Shown one piece after another: positions 25,708-33,382 of a DNA stretch of 36,983 nt. The stretch is from Methanobacteriota archaeon (GTDB lineage Archaea; Thermoplasmatota; Poseidoniia; Poseidoniales; Thalassarchaeaceae), in assembly GCA_002708695.1 (NCBI GenBank), contig PAOZ01000037.1, positions 1-36,983 of the forward strand, given 5' to 3'. Position 1 is the first letter of the stretch. Each line of letters starts with the position of its first letter. The notes beneath the pieces are model-generated. The model had not been told where the DNA came from and ran no database searches. It was given only the letters and a program-made list of their open reading frames with translations. The position numbers and the translations under genes are program-made.

Positions 25708-26520
25708 ATGGATAGTAATGAGGGTCGTATGGCAGATAGGCTGGACGATGCTTCACGTGTCACTGTAGATCAAATCGATATTCCTCCTGAATATCGTCCA
25801 ACTGATCTTGAGGCTTGGTTGTTCACCCCTGGTGCAACACGTGTAGGGTTCATGGGAGATGGCGGGTCAAGGCCCCCTTCCGGTGCTCCTCCTTCTTCTG
25901 GCTCCTCTTCCAGTGGTCCTCCTCCTGATGAATTACTCAAAATGCTAGCTGATCGATTTGAGAGATTAGAAGCTTCCATTGGCCATATGGAAACAAACTT
26001 GGCCCTTGGACAGGTTAGTGCAGGTCACTCTTCTCATTCTGATGTAATGCATACTGTTGGAGAAGATGGCGAAATCAAAACTATCTCCCTTGGAAATTCC
26101 GATAATGAAACAGAAGGCGTAGATGCAATTCATGCAGGCCCAGGTTTACTTGATTTGTATGAAGCTCAATCTTTGGCTCTCAATCCGTTTTTGAGGTCTA
26201 AGGATTTAGAGTTCAATGGTCCAGCAGTTGATCCAGCAAAGATTGTTGCATTAATTCTTGATAATTTATCAGGAAGTGATGCTCAATTATTTATTCAATC
26301 AGCAGCAAAAAGTGGATTCCTTAACGCATCTGAAGCAAAAACTCTCAGTGGAATCACGTCTCTTGCTCATCCTGGAGAAGGAAGTGGCAATGCAACTCTC
26401 CCGAATCGTCCTTTGTTGACTTTTGTTGCAATGGTAGAAGCATGGCGTTCGCAATCATCATCATCTCGAACATCATCGATTGCTTCCGCACCCATGGTTG
26501 ATTTTGAACCGGGGGAGTGA
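25708..26520 (+). CDS. Archaellum accessory protein in the ArlCDE position
   Basis: A 270-residue soluble protein between archaellin and arlF, exactly where euryarchaeal operons carry arlC/arlD/arlE. Residues about 60-70 are a Pro/Ser/Gly linker (PPSGAPPSSGSSSSGPPP), then a coiled coil (DELLKMLADRFERLEASIGHMETNLAL) typical of ArlC/E proteins. The C-terminal part has KIVALILDNLSGSDAQLFIQSAAKSGFLNASEAKTL, a small helical domain reminiscent of the ArlD/E core, but I see no strong ArlD/E signature, so the assignment rests mainly on position. These proteins sit under the motor and receive chemotaxis signals through CheF. The start has a perfect GGGTGAT site upstream of ATG 25708. Confidence 0.6.
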   Translation: MDSNEGRMADRLDDASRVTVDQIDIPPEYRPTDLEAWLFTPGATRVGFMGDGGSRPPSGAPPSSGSSSSGPPPDELLKMLADRFERLEASIGHMETNLALGQVSAGHSSHSDVMHTVGEDGEIKTISLGNSDNETEGVDAIHAGPGLLDLYEAQSLALNPFLRSKDLEFNGPAVDPAKIVALILDNLSGSDAQLFIQSAAKSGFLNASEAKTLSGITSLAHPGEGSGNATLPNRPLLTFVAMVEAWRSQSSSSRTSSIASAPMVDFEPGE

Positions 26521-26523
26521 GAT

Positions 26524-26919
26524 GTGGGTGGTTCAGCCAGTGTTGGCGCCTTGATTGTAGGCACGGTGCTTCTTTCTATTTTTGCTAATGCAATGGTGAT
26601 GTCTCTCGAGAATAGGGAACGATTTGAAAAGATTGATGATAATCAATCCAAAGATGTTGAAGTTCGAATCAATAATGCAACACTTTCGTCTACAACTCTT
26701 TATGTTAATATCACAAATGATGGTGCAGATCCAGTTTTGTTTTCTGAAATTTGGATAATATTAGATGGAGGAGATCCCTTTCCATTTTCAAACTATTATT
26801 CTTCCACTGAATATTTGTTTCCTGGTGAGACTGTTATGGGTTCTGATTCCATAACCGGAACTCCAGTACGTGCATTTGTTTCATCTTACGGACATAGTTC
26901 AGGAGCAACAATTCAGTAG
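26524..26919 (+). CDS. arlF: Archaellum stator protein ArlF-like
   Basis: The 131-residue protein begins with a single hydrophobic helix (VGALIVGTVLLSIFANAMVMSLENRE) preceded by a very short Gly-Ser segment, then a beta-sandwich (VEVRINNATLSSTTLYVNITNDGADPVLFSEIWIILDGG). This layout is that of ArlF and ArlG, whose outer domains contact the S-layer and hold the motor in the envelope. Its order, before the ArlG-like gene and arlH, points to ArlF. The start is GTG 26524, four bases after the previous stop; an ATG two bases earlier is out of frame. Confidence 0.8.
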   Translation: MGGSASVGALIVGTVLLSIFANAMVMSLENRERFEKIDDNQSKDVEVRINNATLSSTTLYVNITNDGADPVLFSEIWIILDGGDPFPFSNYYSSTEYLFPGETVMGSDSITGTPVRAFVSSYGHSSGATIQ

Positions 26920-26927
26920 GTGAAGAA

Positions 26928-27401
26928 ATGGCAGATGGGGGCGCTTCTGATATGATTATGTTAGTTTCAAGTCTCATTGTAGCGGGCATCGTATCTGCAG
27001 TCCTCATTCAAGCATGGGCGGGAGTTTCGATGTCTTTGAATGATGGTGCAGACCAAATCGAAGCAAACGAAAAAACGGATGCAACTTTAATTAGTGATCC
27101 AATGAATATTGATTGGAACCCAACTACTAATCAGACAATGATTACAATTCAAAATACAGGTGATTATACATTGAATATCTCAGATACGGTTATTCTTCTA
27201 AATGGTTCTCCCATGAATGTGACTCAAAGAGGGGTGATTCCCTCTATTTGGCTTCCAGGTTCAATTGTGAATTTCACTGTTCAAGGTAACATTTCTCTTT
27301 CATCAAATGATGAGGTGTATCTGAATATAGTTGTTTTATCAGATAATTTGAATCCTGCAAGAGGAGTGTACTCATTTACAGAGGTGATTCGAATTGTCTG
27401 A
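26928..27401 (+). CDS. arlG: Archaellum stator protein ArlG-like
   Basis: The N-terminal helix GASDMIMLVSSLIVAGIVSAVLIQAWAGVSMSLNDGADQIE follows the ArlG pattern (a helix of small and hydrophobic residues then a Ser/Asn/Gly turn and a charged amphipathic stretch). A beta-sandwich follows (MTITIQNTGDYTLNISDTVILLNGSPM, VNFTVQGNISLSSNDEVYLNIVV). ArlG and ArlF form the stator-like filament that links the motor to the S-layer. The ATG has an AGGTGA four bases upstream and lies eight bases after arlF. Its stop overlaps the arlH start by eight bases. Confidence 0.83.
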   Translation: MADGGASDMIMLVSSLIVAGIVSAVLIQAWAGVSMSLNDGADQIEANEKTDATLISDPMNIDWNPTTNQTMITIQNTGDYTLNISDTVILLNGSPMNVTQRGVIPSIWLPGSIVNFTVQGNISLSSNDEVYLNIVVLSDNLNPARGVYSFTEVIRIV

Positions 27402-28083
27402 AGATTCATTTCCGTTTGGTTTAGAACAAGACAGTCTAGCCAACAGTCTTGGTGCAGCAATTCCTAATCGTTCTCTAATGATTGTCGAAGGTGAAATAGG
27501 TGGTGGAAAAAGTCTAATTGCTCAACGTCTTGCATTTGGTCTTGTTGAAAATGGAACAAAAGTTGCATTGGTTACTACCGAATTAACGACTAGAGGGTGG
27601 CTTGAACAAGTTGCCAGCATTGGTTATGGGATGTCAGATTATATCGATAATGGTCAATTTTTACTCATGTCGAGATTCGGTGTACTTACAGATGAAGTAG
27701 AAGTAGAAATTACAATCGACGATTTACTTTCTAATGATGGACTTAGAGCAGCCGATTTCATAATTATTGATCGTGCATCTCAATTGATTCCTAATGATAC
27801 AAATCCAGCATCTCTTCTTTCGGCAATTCGTAGATTTACTGCCGAAGGTCGAACTCTAATGTTATGTTTTGACTCAGAGGAAGTTGAACCTGCTTTACTT
27901 CGAGAAATTAAAGGATCAGCAGAAGTGGTTCTAGGTTTGCTTTCTAATACCCAAGGAGGACAATTAAATCGTACATTAGCAGTTACTCGTTTCCTTCGAG
28001 CTGCCGGTCCTGTACAAGCTAGAATTGGATGGAGAGTAGAACCTAGTATGGGTTTCATTGTCGATATTACTGCGGTCAGTTGA
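27394..28083 (+). CDS. arlH: Archaellum motor ATPase regulator ArlH
   Basis: A RecA/KaiC-type protein of 229 residues, the usual ArlH size. Walker A is GEIGGGKS (residues 33-40), Walker B is DFIIIDRAS with Asp126, and there is no catalytic Glu right after it, as expected of ArlH, which binds ATP but hydrolyses little. The segment VALVTTELTTRGWLEQVASIGYGM is typical. It binds ArlI and switches motor assembly or rotation. The start is TTG 27394, in the overlap with arlG, and this choice is supported by a long ribosome site (GAGGTGAT) with five bases of spacing. It continues into arlI without a promoter. Confidence 0.92.
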   Translation: MSEDSFPFGLEQDSLANSLGAAIPNRSLMIVEGEIGGGKSLIAQRLAFGLVENGTKVALVTTELTTRGWLEQVASIGYGMSDYIDNGQFLLMSRFGVLTDEVEVEITIDDLLSNDGLRAADFIIIDRASQLIPNDTNPASLLSAIRRFTAEGRTLMLCFDSEEVEPALLREIKGSAEVVLGLLSNTQGGQLNRTLAVTRFLRAAGPVQARIGWRVEPSMGFIVDITAVS

Positions 28084-28093
28084 GGTGTAAATC

Positions 28094-29815
28094 GTGGAAG
28101 AAAATGAGAGTTTTGAGATTGCCAAAGGGGATCTTGACGGGTTAATGGCTCGATATTCTCACGTACGTAGATGGGTAGAGGATTTTGAAGCCCAACATGG
28201 AACTCGCCCTTATTTCTATGGACCTTTAGATCGAGGTGCTAAGAGTATTGAACCGAGAAATTTGATTTATTCTTTAAAACCTCCATTATTCGCCCATATT
28301 TACAAGCCACCCGATGATGATGAACAGGGAGCAGGTACTACTTTGTGGTTCGGTATTGAACCCGTTTTGAATGAAGAAGAAGAGGTCATTCGTCAAGAAA
28401 TAGTTGACAGATTATTACGTGATGCGCCAAGTGCTCCTTCATTTACTTCTGATTCTGAATTTGAAGGGATTCTTGAAGGAATGATTGAACGTATGACTAC
28501 TACTAGTTCTAGTGTGATTCAAGCAGATAGTGTCATAGGTCCTGCTATGGAATTTCTCGGATTAGGAGAATCCTCAATTTCTGTAAATGAAGAGCAGTTA
28601 GAACGGCTGAAATATATCATTATTCGAGATTTAGTTAAATCGGGTCCATTAGAGGCATTACTCTCAGACGAGCAACTTGAAGACATACATTCTGTAGGTT
28701 TAAGATACATCAATATGGATCACAAGGTTTTCGGGATGGTAACCTCCAATATTCGTTTTAGGGATAGAGAAGTTCTAGCAAGGTATCTCCGTTCAATGTC
28801 TGAGAGAATTGGACGTCCAGTATCCGATAGTAAACCGATTATTGATGGAGCATTATTGGACGGTTCAAGAATTAATATCATTTTCAGCGATGATGTTTCG
28901 ATGTTAGGTCCCTCTTTTACGATTCGAAAGTTCGCTGAAGAGACTATCTCTGTTATTCAATTGATAAAGTGGGGGACCATGTCAGCACAACAAGCAGCAT
29001 ATATCTGGTTAGGTCTAGAAAATGGCATGTCTCTACTTGTATCTGGAGAAACTGCATCAGGAAAAACAACAACCTTGAATGCAATTTTACCTTTCATCGA
29101 TCACAATGTAAAGATATATTCTGCTGAAGATACTCCTGAAGTAAAGGTTCGTCATAGATTGTGGCAGAGATTGGTTACTCGAGATTCTAAAAATGAAGAT
29201 TCAAGAGTAGAAATGTTCGATTTGTTGAAGGCTGCTCTTCGTTCTAGGCCCCGATATATCATAATTGGAGAAATTCGTGGTGTTGAAGGAGCTACCGCAT
29301 TCCAAGCAATGCAGACTGGGCACCCTGTAATTGCAACCTTCCACGCATCATCTATTGTCAAAATGATTCAGAGATTTACTGGGGATCCAATCAATGTTCC
29401 AGCTCGATTTTTCGATAACCTCAATTTTGCAATTTTCCAAGAGGTGGTTGAGGCTCCAGGAGGTGGAATTGCTCGTAGAATTACTGGAATCGATGAAGTA
29501 ATTGGTTACAATAAACACGCTGATGGAATTTTAACACGAGGAATGTTTGAATGGGATCCAGTGATTGACAAGCATTACTTTAGAGGAATGTTCCAATCTC
29601 ATTTAATGGAAAATAAAATGGCTCCAATGATGGGATTCGCGAATAAACGTGATATTTACGATGAAATGGAGAGAAGAACAGAGGCAATTCAGAGAATGGC
29701 TGATCGAGATTTAACACATTATGATGATGTCTTCGATATTTTGGACATTTATTATCAACAAGGATGGGAGCAGTTTTCTTCCGCCATAGACACCTGGGTA
29801 GGGGTGAATCATTAG
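28094..29815 (+). CDS. arlI: Archaellum motor ATPase ArlI
   Basis: This type II/IV secretion-superfamily ATPase drives assembly and rotation of the archaellum. Residues 318-325 are Walker A (GETASGKT), residues 387-396 hold the Walker B region (YIIIGEIRGV) and HPVIATFHASS is the His-box of the family. The N-terminal domain with the YINMDHKVFGMVTSN segment and ISVIQLIKWGTMS are typical. At 573 residues the length fits. The start is GTG 28094, with GAGGTG six bases before it. The hexameric enzyme works with ArlH and the membrane platform ArlJ encoded next. Confidence 0.95.
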   Translation: MEENESFEIAKGDLDGLMARYSHVRRWVEDFEAQHGTRPYFYGPLDRGAKSIEPRNLIYSLKPPLFAHIYKPPDDDEQGAGTTLWFGIEPVLNEEEEVIRQEIVDRLLRDAPSAPSFTSDSEFEGILEGMIERMTTTSSSVIQADSVIGPAMEFLGLGESSISVNEEQLERLKYIIIRDLVKSGPLEALLSDEQLEDIHSVGLRYINMDHKVFGMVTSNIRFRDREVLARYLRSMSERIGRPVSDSKPIIDGALLDGSRINIIFSDDVSMLGPSFTIRKFAEETISVIQLIKWGTMSAQQAAYIWLGLENGMSLLVSGETASGKTTTLNAILPFIDHNVKIYSAEDTPEVKVRHRLWQRLVTRDSKNEDSRVEMFDLLKAALRSRPRYIIIGEIRGVEGATAFQAMQTGHPVIATFHASSIVKMIQRFTGDPINVPARFFDNLNFAIFQEVVEAPGGGIARRITGIDEVIGYNKHADGILTRGMFEWDPVIDKHYFRGMFQSHLMENKMAPMMGFANKRDIYDEMERRTEAIQRMADRDLTHYDDVFDILDIYYQQGWEQFSSAIDTWVGVNH

Positions 29816-29835
29816 TAGGTTGAGGGGACGGACAT

Positions 29836-31629
29836 ATGGAGCGTCTCCCTACATGGCAAATTGCAATTCGCCGATTGGGAATGCCAATTAGTGAATATGC
29901 TCTGAAAGTGGTTCTACCTGCATCGATTATTGGATTACTTGTAGGTGCAATAATTTTCTATATTTCATCAGGATTATTTACTGGAGCATCTGGATTAATT
30001 CTTGCTTTACTTTTTCCACTCTTGACTGGCGGAGCCGCAGCAGTATGGCCGTTAATTCAAACGCAACGTCTTGCTATAGCAATTGAGCGTGAAATGCACA
30101 TGTTCATCACTCGAATGGGAATTTTATCTTTAGGTGATGCAGGTGCTCAATCTATGTTTGATATTCTAAAGCAAATGGGAGATTATGGTGCTTTAGCAGA
30201 TGAGGTTCAAGCAATTGAAACTCTTGTAGATCGGTGGCATACCAACTTGCCAGAAGCAGCCAGAATAGTCGGTAGACAAAGTCCTTCACCGATATGGGGT
30301 GATTTTCTCGATAGAATGGCATTTTCTGTAGAAGCAGGTCAACCATTAGAAGATTTCATGCGTTCTGAGCAGGATACATTCCAAGAGGAATTCAATACCC
30401 TATATGATACTAGATTAGAAGCCGTCGACACACTTCGAGAAATTTATATTTCACTAACTACAACTGGAATGTTCTTACTTGTGGTTTCAGGTATACATCT
30501 TGTATTGTTTATGACTGGTACTTTAGAGGATGATCCATGGACTGTAATGGTTAGGATCCGATGGATTCTTCTTGCAGCATTAATTTACACATTACTACAA
30601 TTGTTTGGCTTAATTTCGTTTATGGTTTTGATTCCGGATGATGATTTGTTTTCTCGAAATGATATGGCTACGAATTACAAAATTAAAATGCGGAGAGCAT
30701 GGGTTTTGGCTACTATCATAGGTGTTTCAATAATTTTGATTACATTATTTTCAAGTATTTTAGTCGACTTTACTTTCATTCTGGATAATTGGGACAAATA
30801 TGGTTTGTTGGCGGTCGCAGTAATTGTTACGCCATTTGCAGTTCCTGCATATTTAGTTGGCAGAGAGGAAAGTTCCGTTCGCCGTAGAGATGAATCATAT
30901 CCTGGTTTTATTCGTGCTCTAGGTGGTACTGCTCAAGCACGTTCTTCTGAGCCAAGTGCAACTGTTCGTGCCCTAAAGGGGATTGACTTTGGTGCTTTGA
31001 ATGAGTCTATCGATCAATTAGAACGTAGACTTTCAATGAGGATTGACAGTGATCATTCATGGGATTGGTTTGCTGCTGATGCAAATTCAATGATGGTTTC
31101 TAGATTTATTAGAATCTATCTTGAGGGGGCACAAACTAGTGGAGAACCAGCAGGAGTAGCTGAATTGGTTTCAAAGAATACCACGAATCTTCTTTCTCTA
31201 AGAAGGAGAAGAGCTCTTTCTTCAGGAACCATGCAAGGAGTTGCTTTTGGGGTTCTAGTTGCAATGATAACTAGTCTCAACATTACGATATCAATTGTTC
31301 AAGGTCTCGGTTCTTCGATTAGTGGAGTTGCACAAGGAATGGTACAAACCGATGTTGCAGGTATTCCTGAATTATCTGGAGGATTTGGATTACCAGTTTT
31401 AGATGATAGTACAGTGGTTGAAGAGAATATATTCCTCTTCAAAATTCTAGTTTCGATTCTAGTGATGATGATGATAATGATTCTAGGATTAATTTCTGCT
31501 AGAATTAGAGGAGGAGGTATTGCCCTATCCATTGGTCAGATGATTACGATGTTATGGGTTGCAGGATTTACTAGTTTCTTGACCGCAGTGCTTTTGGATG
31601 CCTCAATCGGACTATTCATTAGTGGTTAG
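29836..31629 (+). CDS. arlJ: Archaellum membrane platform ArlJ
   Basis: A 597-residue polytopic membrane protein related to type II secretion PilC/GspF platforms. Hydrophobic helices are seen near the start (VVLPASIIGLLVGAIIFYI, LILALLFPLLTGGAAAVW), in the centre (TTTGMFLLVVSGIHLVLFMTG, ILLAALIYTLLQLFGLISFMVLI, VLATIIGVSIILITLFSSI, YGLLAVAVIVTPFAVPAYLVG) and at the C-terminus (GVLVAMITSLNITISIV, ILVSILVMMMIMILGLISA, MLWVAGFTSFLTAVLL). Two cytoplasmic helical domains, GDYGALADEVQAIETLVDRW and EGAQTSGEPAGVAELVSKN, match the tandem GspF-type domains. It is the last gene of the operon. Confidence 0.93.
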   Translation: MERLPTWQIAIRRLGMPISEYALKVVLPASIIGLLVGAIIFYISSGLFTGASGLILALLFPLLTGGAAAVWPLIQTQRLAIAIEREMHMFITRMGILSLGDAGAQSMFDILKQMGDYGALADEVQAIETLVDRWHTNLPEAARIVGRQSPSPIWGDFLDRMAFSVEAGQPLEDFMRSEQDTFQEEFNTLYDTRLEAVDTLREIYISLTTTGMFLLVVSGIHLVLFMTGTLEDDPWTVMVRIRWILLAALIYTLLQLFGLISFMVLIPDDDLFSRNDMATNYKIKMRRAWVLATIIGVSIILITLFSSILVDFTFILDNWDKYGLLAVAVIVTPFAVPAYLVGREESSVRRRDESYPGFIRALGGTAQARSSEPSATVRALKGIDFGALNESIDQLERRLSMRIDSDHSWDWFAADANSMMVSRFIRIYLEGAQTSGEPAGVAELVSKNTTNLLSLRRRRALSSGTMQGVAFGVLVAMITSLNITISIVQGLGSSISGVAQGMVQTDVAGIPELSGGFGLPVLDDSTVVEENIFLFKILVSILVMMMIMILGLISARIRGGGIALSIGQMITMLWVAGFTSFLTAVLLDASIGLFISG

Positions 31630-31664
31630 AAATAAAAAATAATAATTCAAAATTTGTAAATTGA

Positions 31665-31670
31665 TTTTTT
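31665..31670 (+). terminator. T-run after arlJ
   Basis: The sequence after the arlJ stop is AT rich and holds a run of six T (31665-31670) with no hairpin before it. Archaeal RNA polymerase ends transcripts at such U-runs, so this may close the archaellum operon. Confidence 0.4.
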
Positions 31671-31685
31671 CCGTGACATGCACTA

Positions 31686-31698
31686 TGATTCAGAATCA
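31686..31698. repeat. Palindrome TGATTCAGAATCA
   Basis: A 13-base perfect palindrome with a single central A lies in the 127-base gap between arlJ and the DNase gene. It could be an operator for the DNase gene, but its distance from the start (about 60 bases) is longer than typical. Confidence 0.3.
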
Positions 31699-31756
31699 AT
31701 GATTTTGACTCTCATGCTTACAATGTTTGAAATTGTAGAAATTTTCAAATTCATTT

Positions 31757-32698
31757 ATGGTTGACATAAACCGAGCGTTTATTGCATCATCTATTGTTTT
31801 GAATATTCTTCTTGCAATAGTTCTCTACACAGTCATTTCAAGTGAAGAACCATCTAATCCGGAAATAATATTTTTTGAGCGTTCTGAAGAAAATAAAATT
31901 GAATTTGATCGTGATGAGGTAGTTCGTGTTGCTACTTTCAATATTCGAACATTTGGAGTTACTAAGATGGGTAAACCTGAAGTTGTATCGGAATTAGTCC
32001 AAATTTTCGATCGATATGACATGGTAACAGTTCAAGAAATAAAAGATATCAATCAAGAAGTACCATACAGGTTTTTGGATGAATTAAAAAATGAATCATC
32101 AGAAGATTGGGAAATGTTGTTGTCAGAACGTAGTGGGCAACAAGAGGACGATATTGGTGGCCAGGAGCAATATGCCGTATTCTATCGAAACACTGCAGTC
32201 GTTCCATCTGATGATTATATGTTGTACAATGATTCTGAATTAGACGAATTTTATAGAGAGCCATTCTTGACAGAATTCACTGTGTTAACCAAGAATGGTC
32301 AAATTTCTAATTTGACATTTCTCATGATTTCAATTCATACTTCACCAGAAGTAACAGTAGAAGAACTGCAATCATTATCTAATCTGACTATGAGTTTTCC
32401 AGAATCTAAGAGATTGATTATCTTAGGGGATATGAATGCGGATTGTAACTACGCGTCACTTAATGAGTTAGATTCACTTAAGATACGTAATTCAAATTTT
32501 ACATGGATTGTACCCGATGATGCTGATACTACATTTTCTTCAACTAGGTGTGCTTATGATCGTATAATTCTCGATGAACAAATTTCTAGTTCTTACACTG
32601 GATGGTGGGGAATAGATCGAGAAATGAGTAATTCGAACGTATCCGATCATTTTCCTATATGGTTCGAACTTCTTCGTCCATCCTCGACTCTAAATTAG
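31757..32698 (+). CDS. Membrane-anchored DNase I homologue
   Basis: Residues about 8-28 (FIASSIVLNILLAIVLYTVIS) form a signal anchor. The rest is an endonuclease/exonuclease/phosphatase fold very close to animal DNase I: VATFNIRTFGVTKM, RYDMVTVQEI, LMISIHTSPE, ILGDMNADCNYAS, WIVPDDADTTFSSTRCAYDRII and SDHFP. The catalytic set is complete: N62, E94, H194, D225, N227, D297 and H298. Cys230 and Cys265 match the structurally important disulphide of DNase I, and the second, dispensable one is missing. The enzyme should cut double-stranded DNA outside the cell using Ca2+/Mg2+. Nutrient DNA use or defence is inference. The gene stands alone between the archaellum operon and the nth-polX pair, facing the latter. 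Confidence 0.88.
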   Translation: MVDINRAFIASSIVLNILLAIVLYTVISSEEPSNPEIIFFERSEENKIEFDRDEVVRVATFNIRTFGVTKMGKPEVVSELVQIFDRYDMVTVQEIKDINQEVPYRFLDELKNESSEDWEMLLSERSGQQEDDIGGQEQYAVFYRNTAVVPSDDYMLYNDSELDEFYREPFLTEFTVLTKNGQISNLTFLMISIHTSPEVTVEELQSLSNLTMSFPESKRLIILGDMNADCNYASLNELDSLKIRNSNFTWIVPDDADTTFSSTRCAYDRIILDEQISSSYTGWWGIDREMSNSNVSDHFPIWFELLRPSSTLN

Positions 32699-32734
32699 TC
32701 CATTTAATTCGGACAAATGGCTGGAACATTGACT

Positions 32735-33382
32735 TTACGATTTTCGTTCTTCTCGTTTACGTTTTTTTGTTGCGGCCCAAGAACAAATTAAACTATTGTT
32801 AAGTTCATGGAACCTTGCAGGACAGTGTTCTCGGCCAAAGAATATGATTTGTAGATGTCTTGAATTCCAAGTTTCCTTAGGAAATACTGCTTTCAAATCG
32901 CTTTCAGTTTTCTCAACACTTTTTCCATTACTTAAGCCCCATCTGGCGGCTAGTCTATGGATATGAGTGTCAACAGGGAATGCCGGAATACCAAATGCTT
33001 GTGCCATAACAACACTTGCTGTTTTATGTCCAACTCCTGCTAAAGATTCCAAAAATTCCCATTCAGGTATTACTTCTCCACCATTGGAAATAATTTGTTC
33101 AGCCATTTTTTTGAGATTTTTAGCCTTTGTAGGAGCAAGGCCTATTTCACGGATAATTTCCTTTATTTCTTCAACTTCTAGTGAAGCCATAGCATGCGGA
33201 TTAGGTGCAACAGAGAAAAGTGCAGGAGTGACTTCATTCACCTTTTTGTCAGTTGTTTGCGCTGACAACATTACTGCCACGAGTAGGGTATATGGATCAT
33301 TGTGTTCCAAAGGAATAGGTGTTTGTGGATATAAATCGTCAAGAATCTCTCCAATTTTTTTAGCCTTTTCAATTCGTTTCAT
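32735..33382 (-). CDS. nth: Endonuclease III-like DNA glycosylase lacking the Fe-S cysteines
   Basis: This HhH-GPD glycosylase removes oxidised pyrimidines and nicks the abasic site. The helix-hairpin-helix LESLAGVGHKTASVV carries the catalytic Lys120, and FPVDTHIHRLAARWGL carries the catalytic Asp138. AQTTDKKVNEVTP near residue 41 is also diagnostic. In ordinary family members a CX6CX2CX5C loop binds a 4Fe-4S cluster after GR. Here the loop reads GREHCPARFHELNNSLIC, with only Cys187 and Cys200, so the two middle cysteines are absent and the cluster is probably lost. A short basic tail (KKRKREERKS) follows. The ATG overlaps the polX stop by one base (TAATG), so the two are coupled. Confidence 0.9.
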   Translation of the reverse strand: MKRIEKAKKIGEILDDLYPQTPIPLEHNDPYTLLVAVMLSAQTTDKKVNEVTPALFSVAPNPHAMASLEVEEIKEIIREIGLAPTKAKNLKKMAEQIISNGGEVIPEWEFLESLAGVGHKTASVVMAQAFGIPAFPVDTHIHRLAARWGLSNGKSVEKTESDLKAVFPKETWNSRHLQIIFFGREHCPARFHELNNSLICSWAATKKRKREERKS

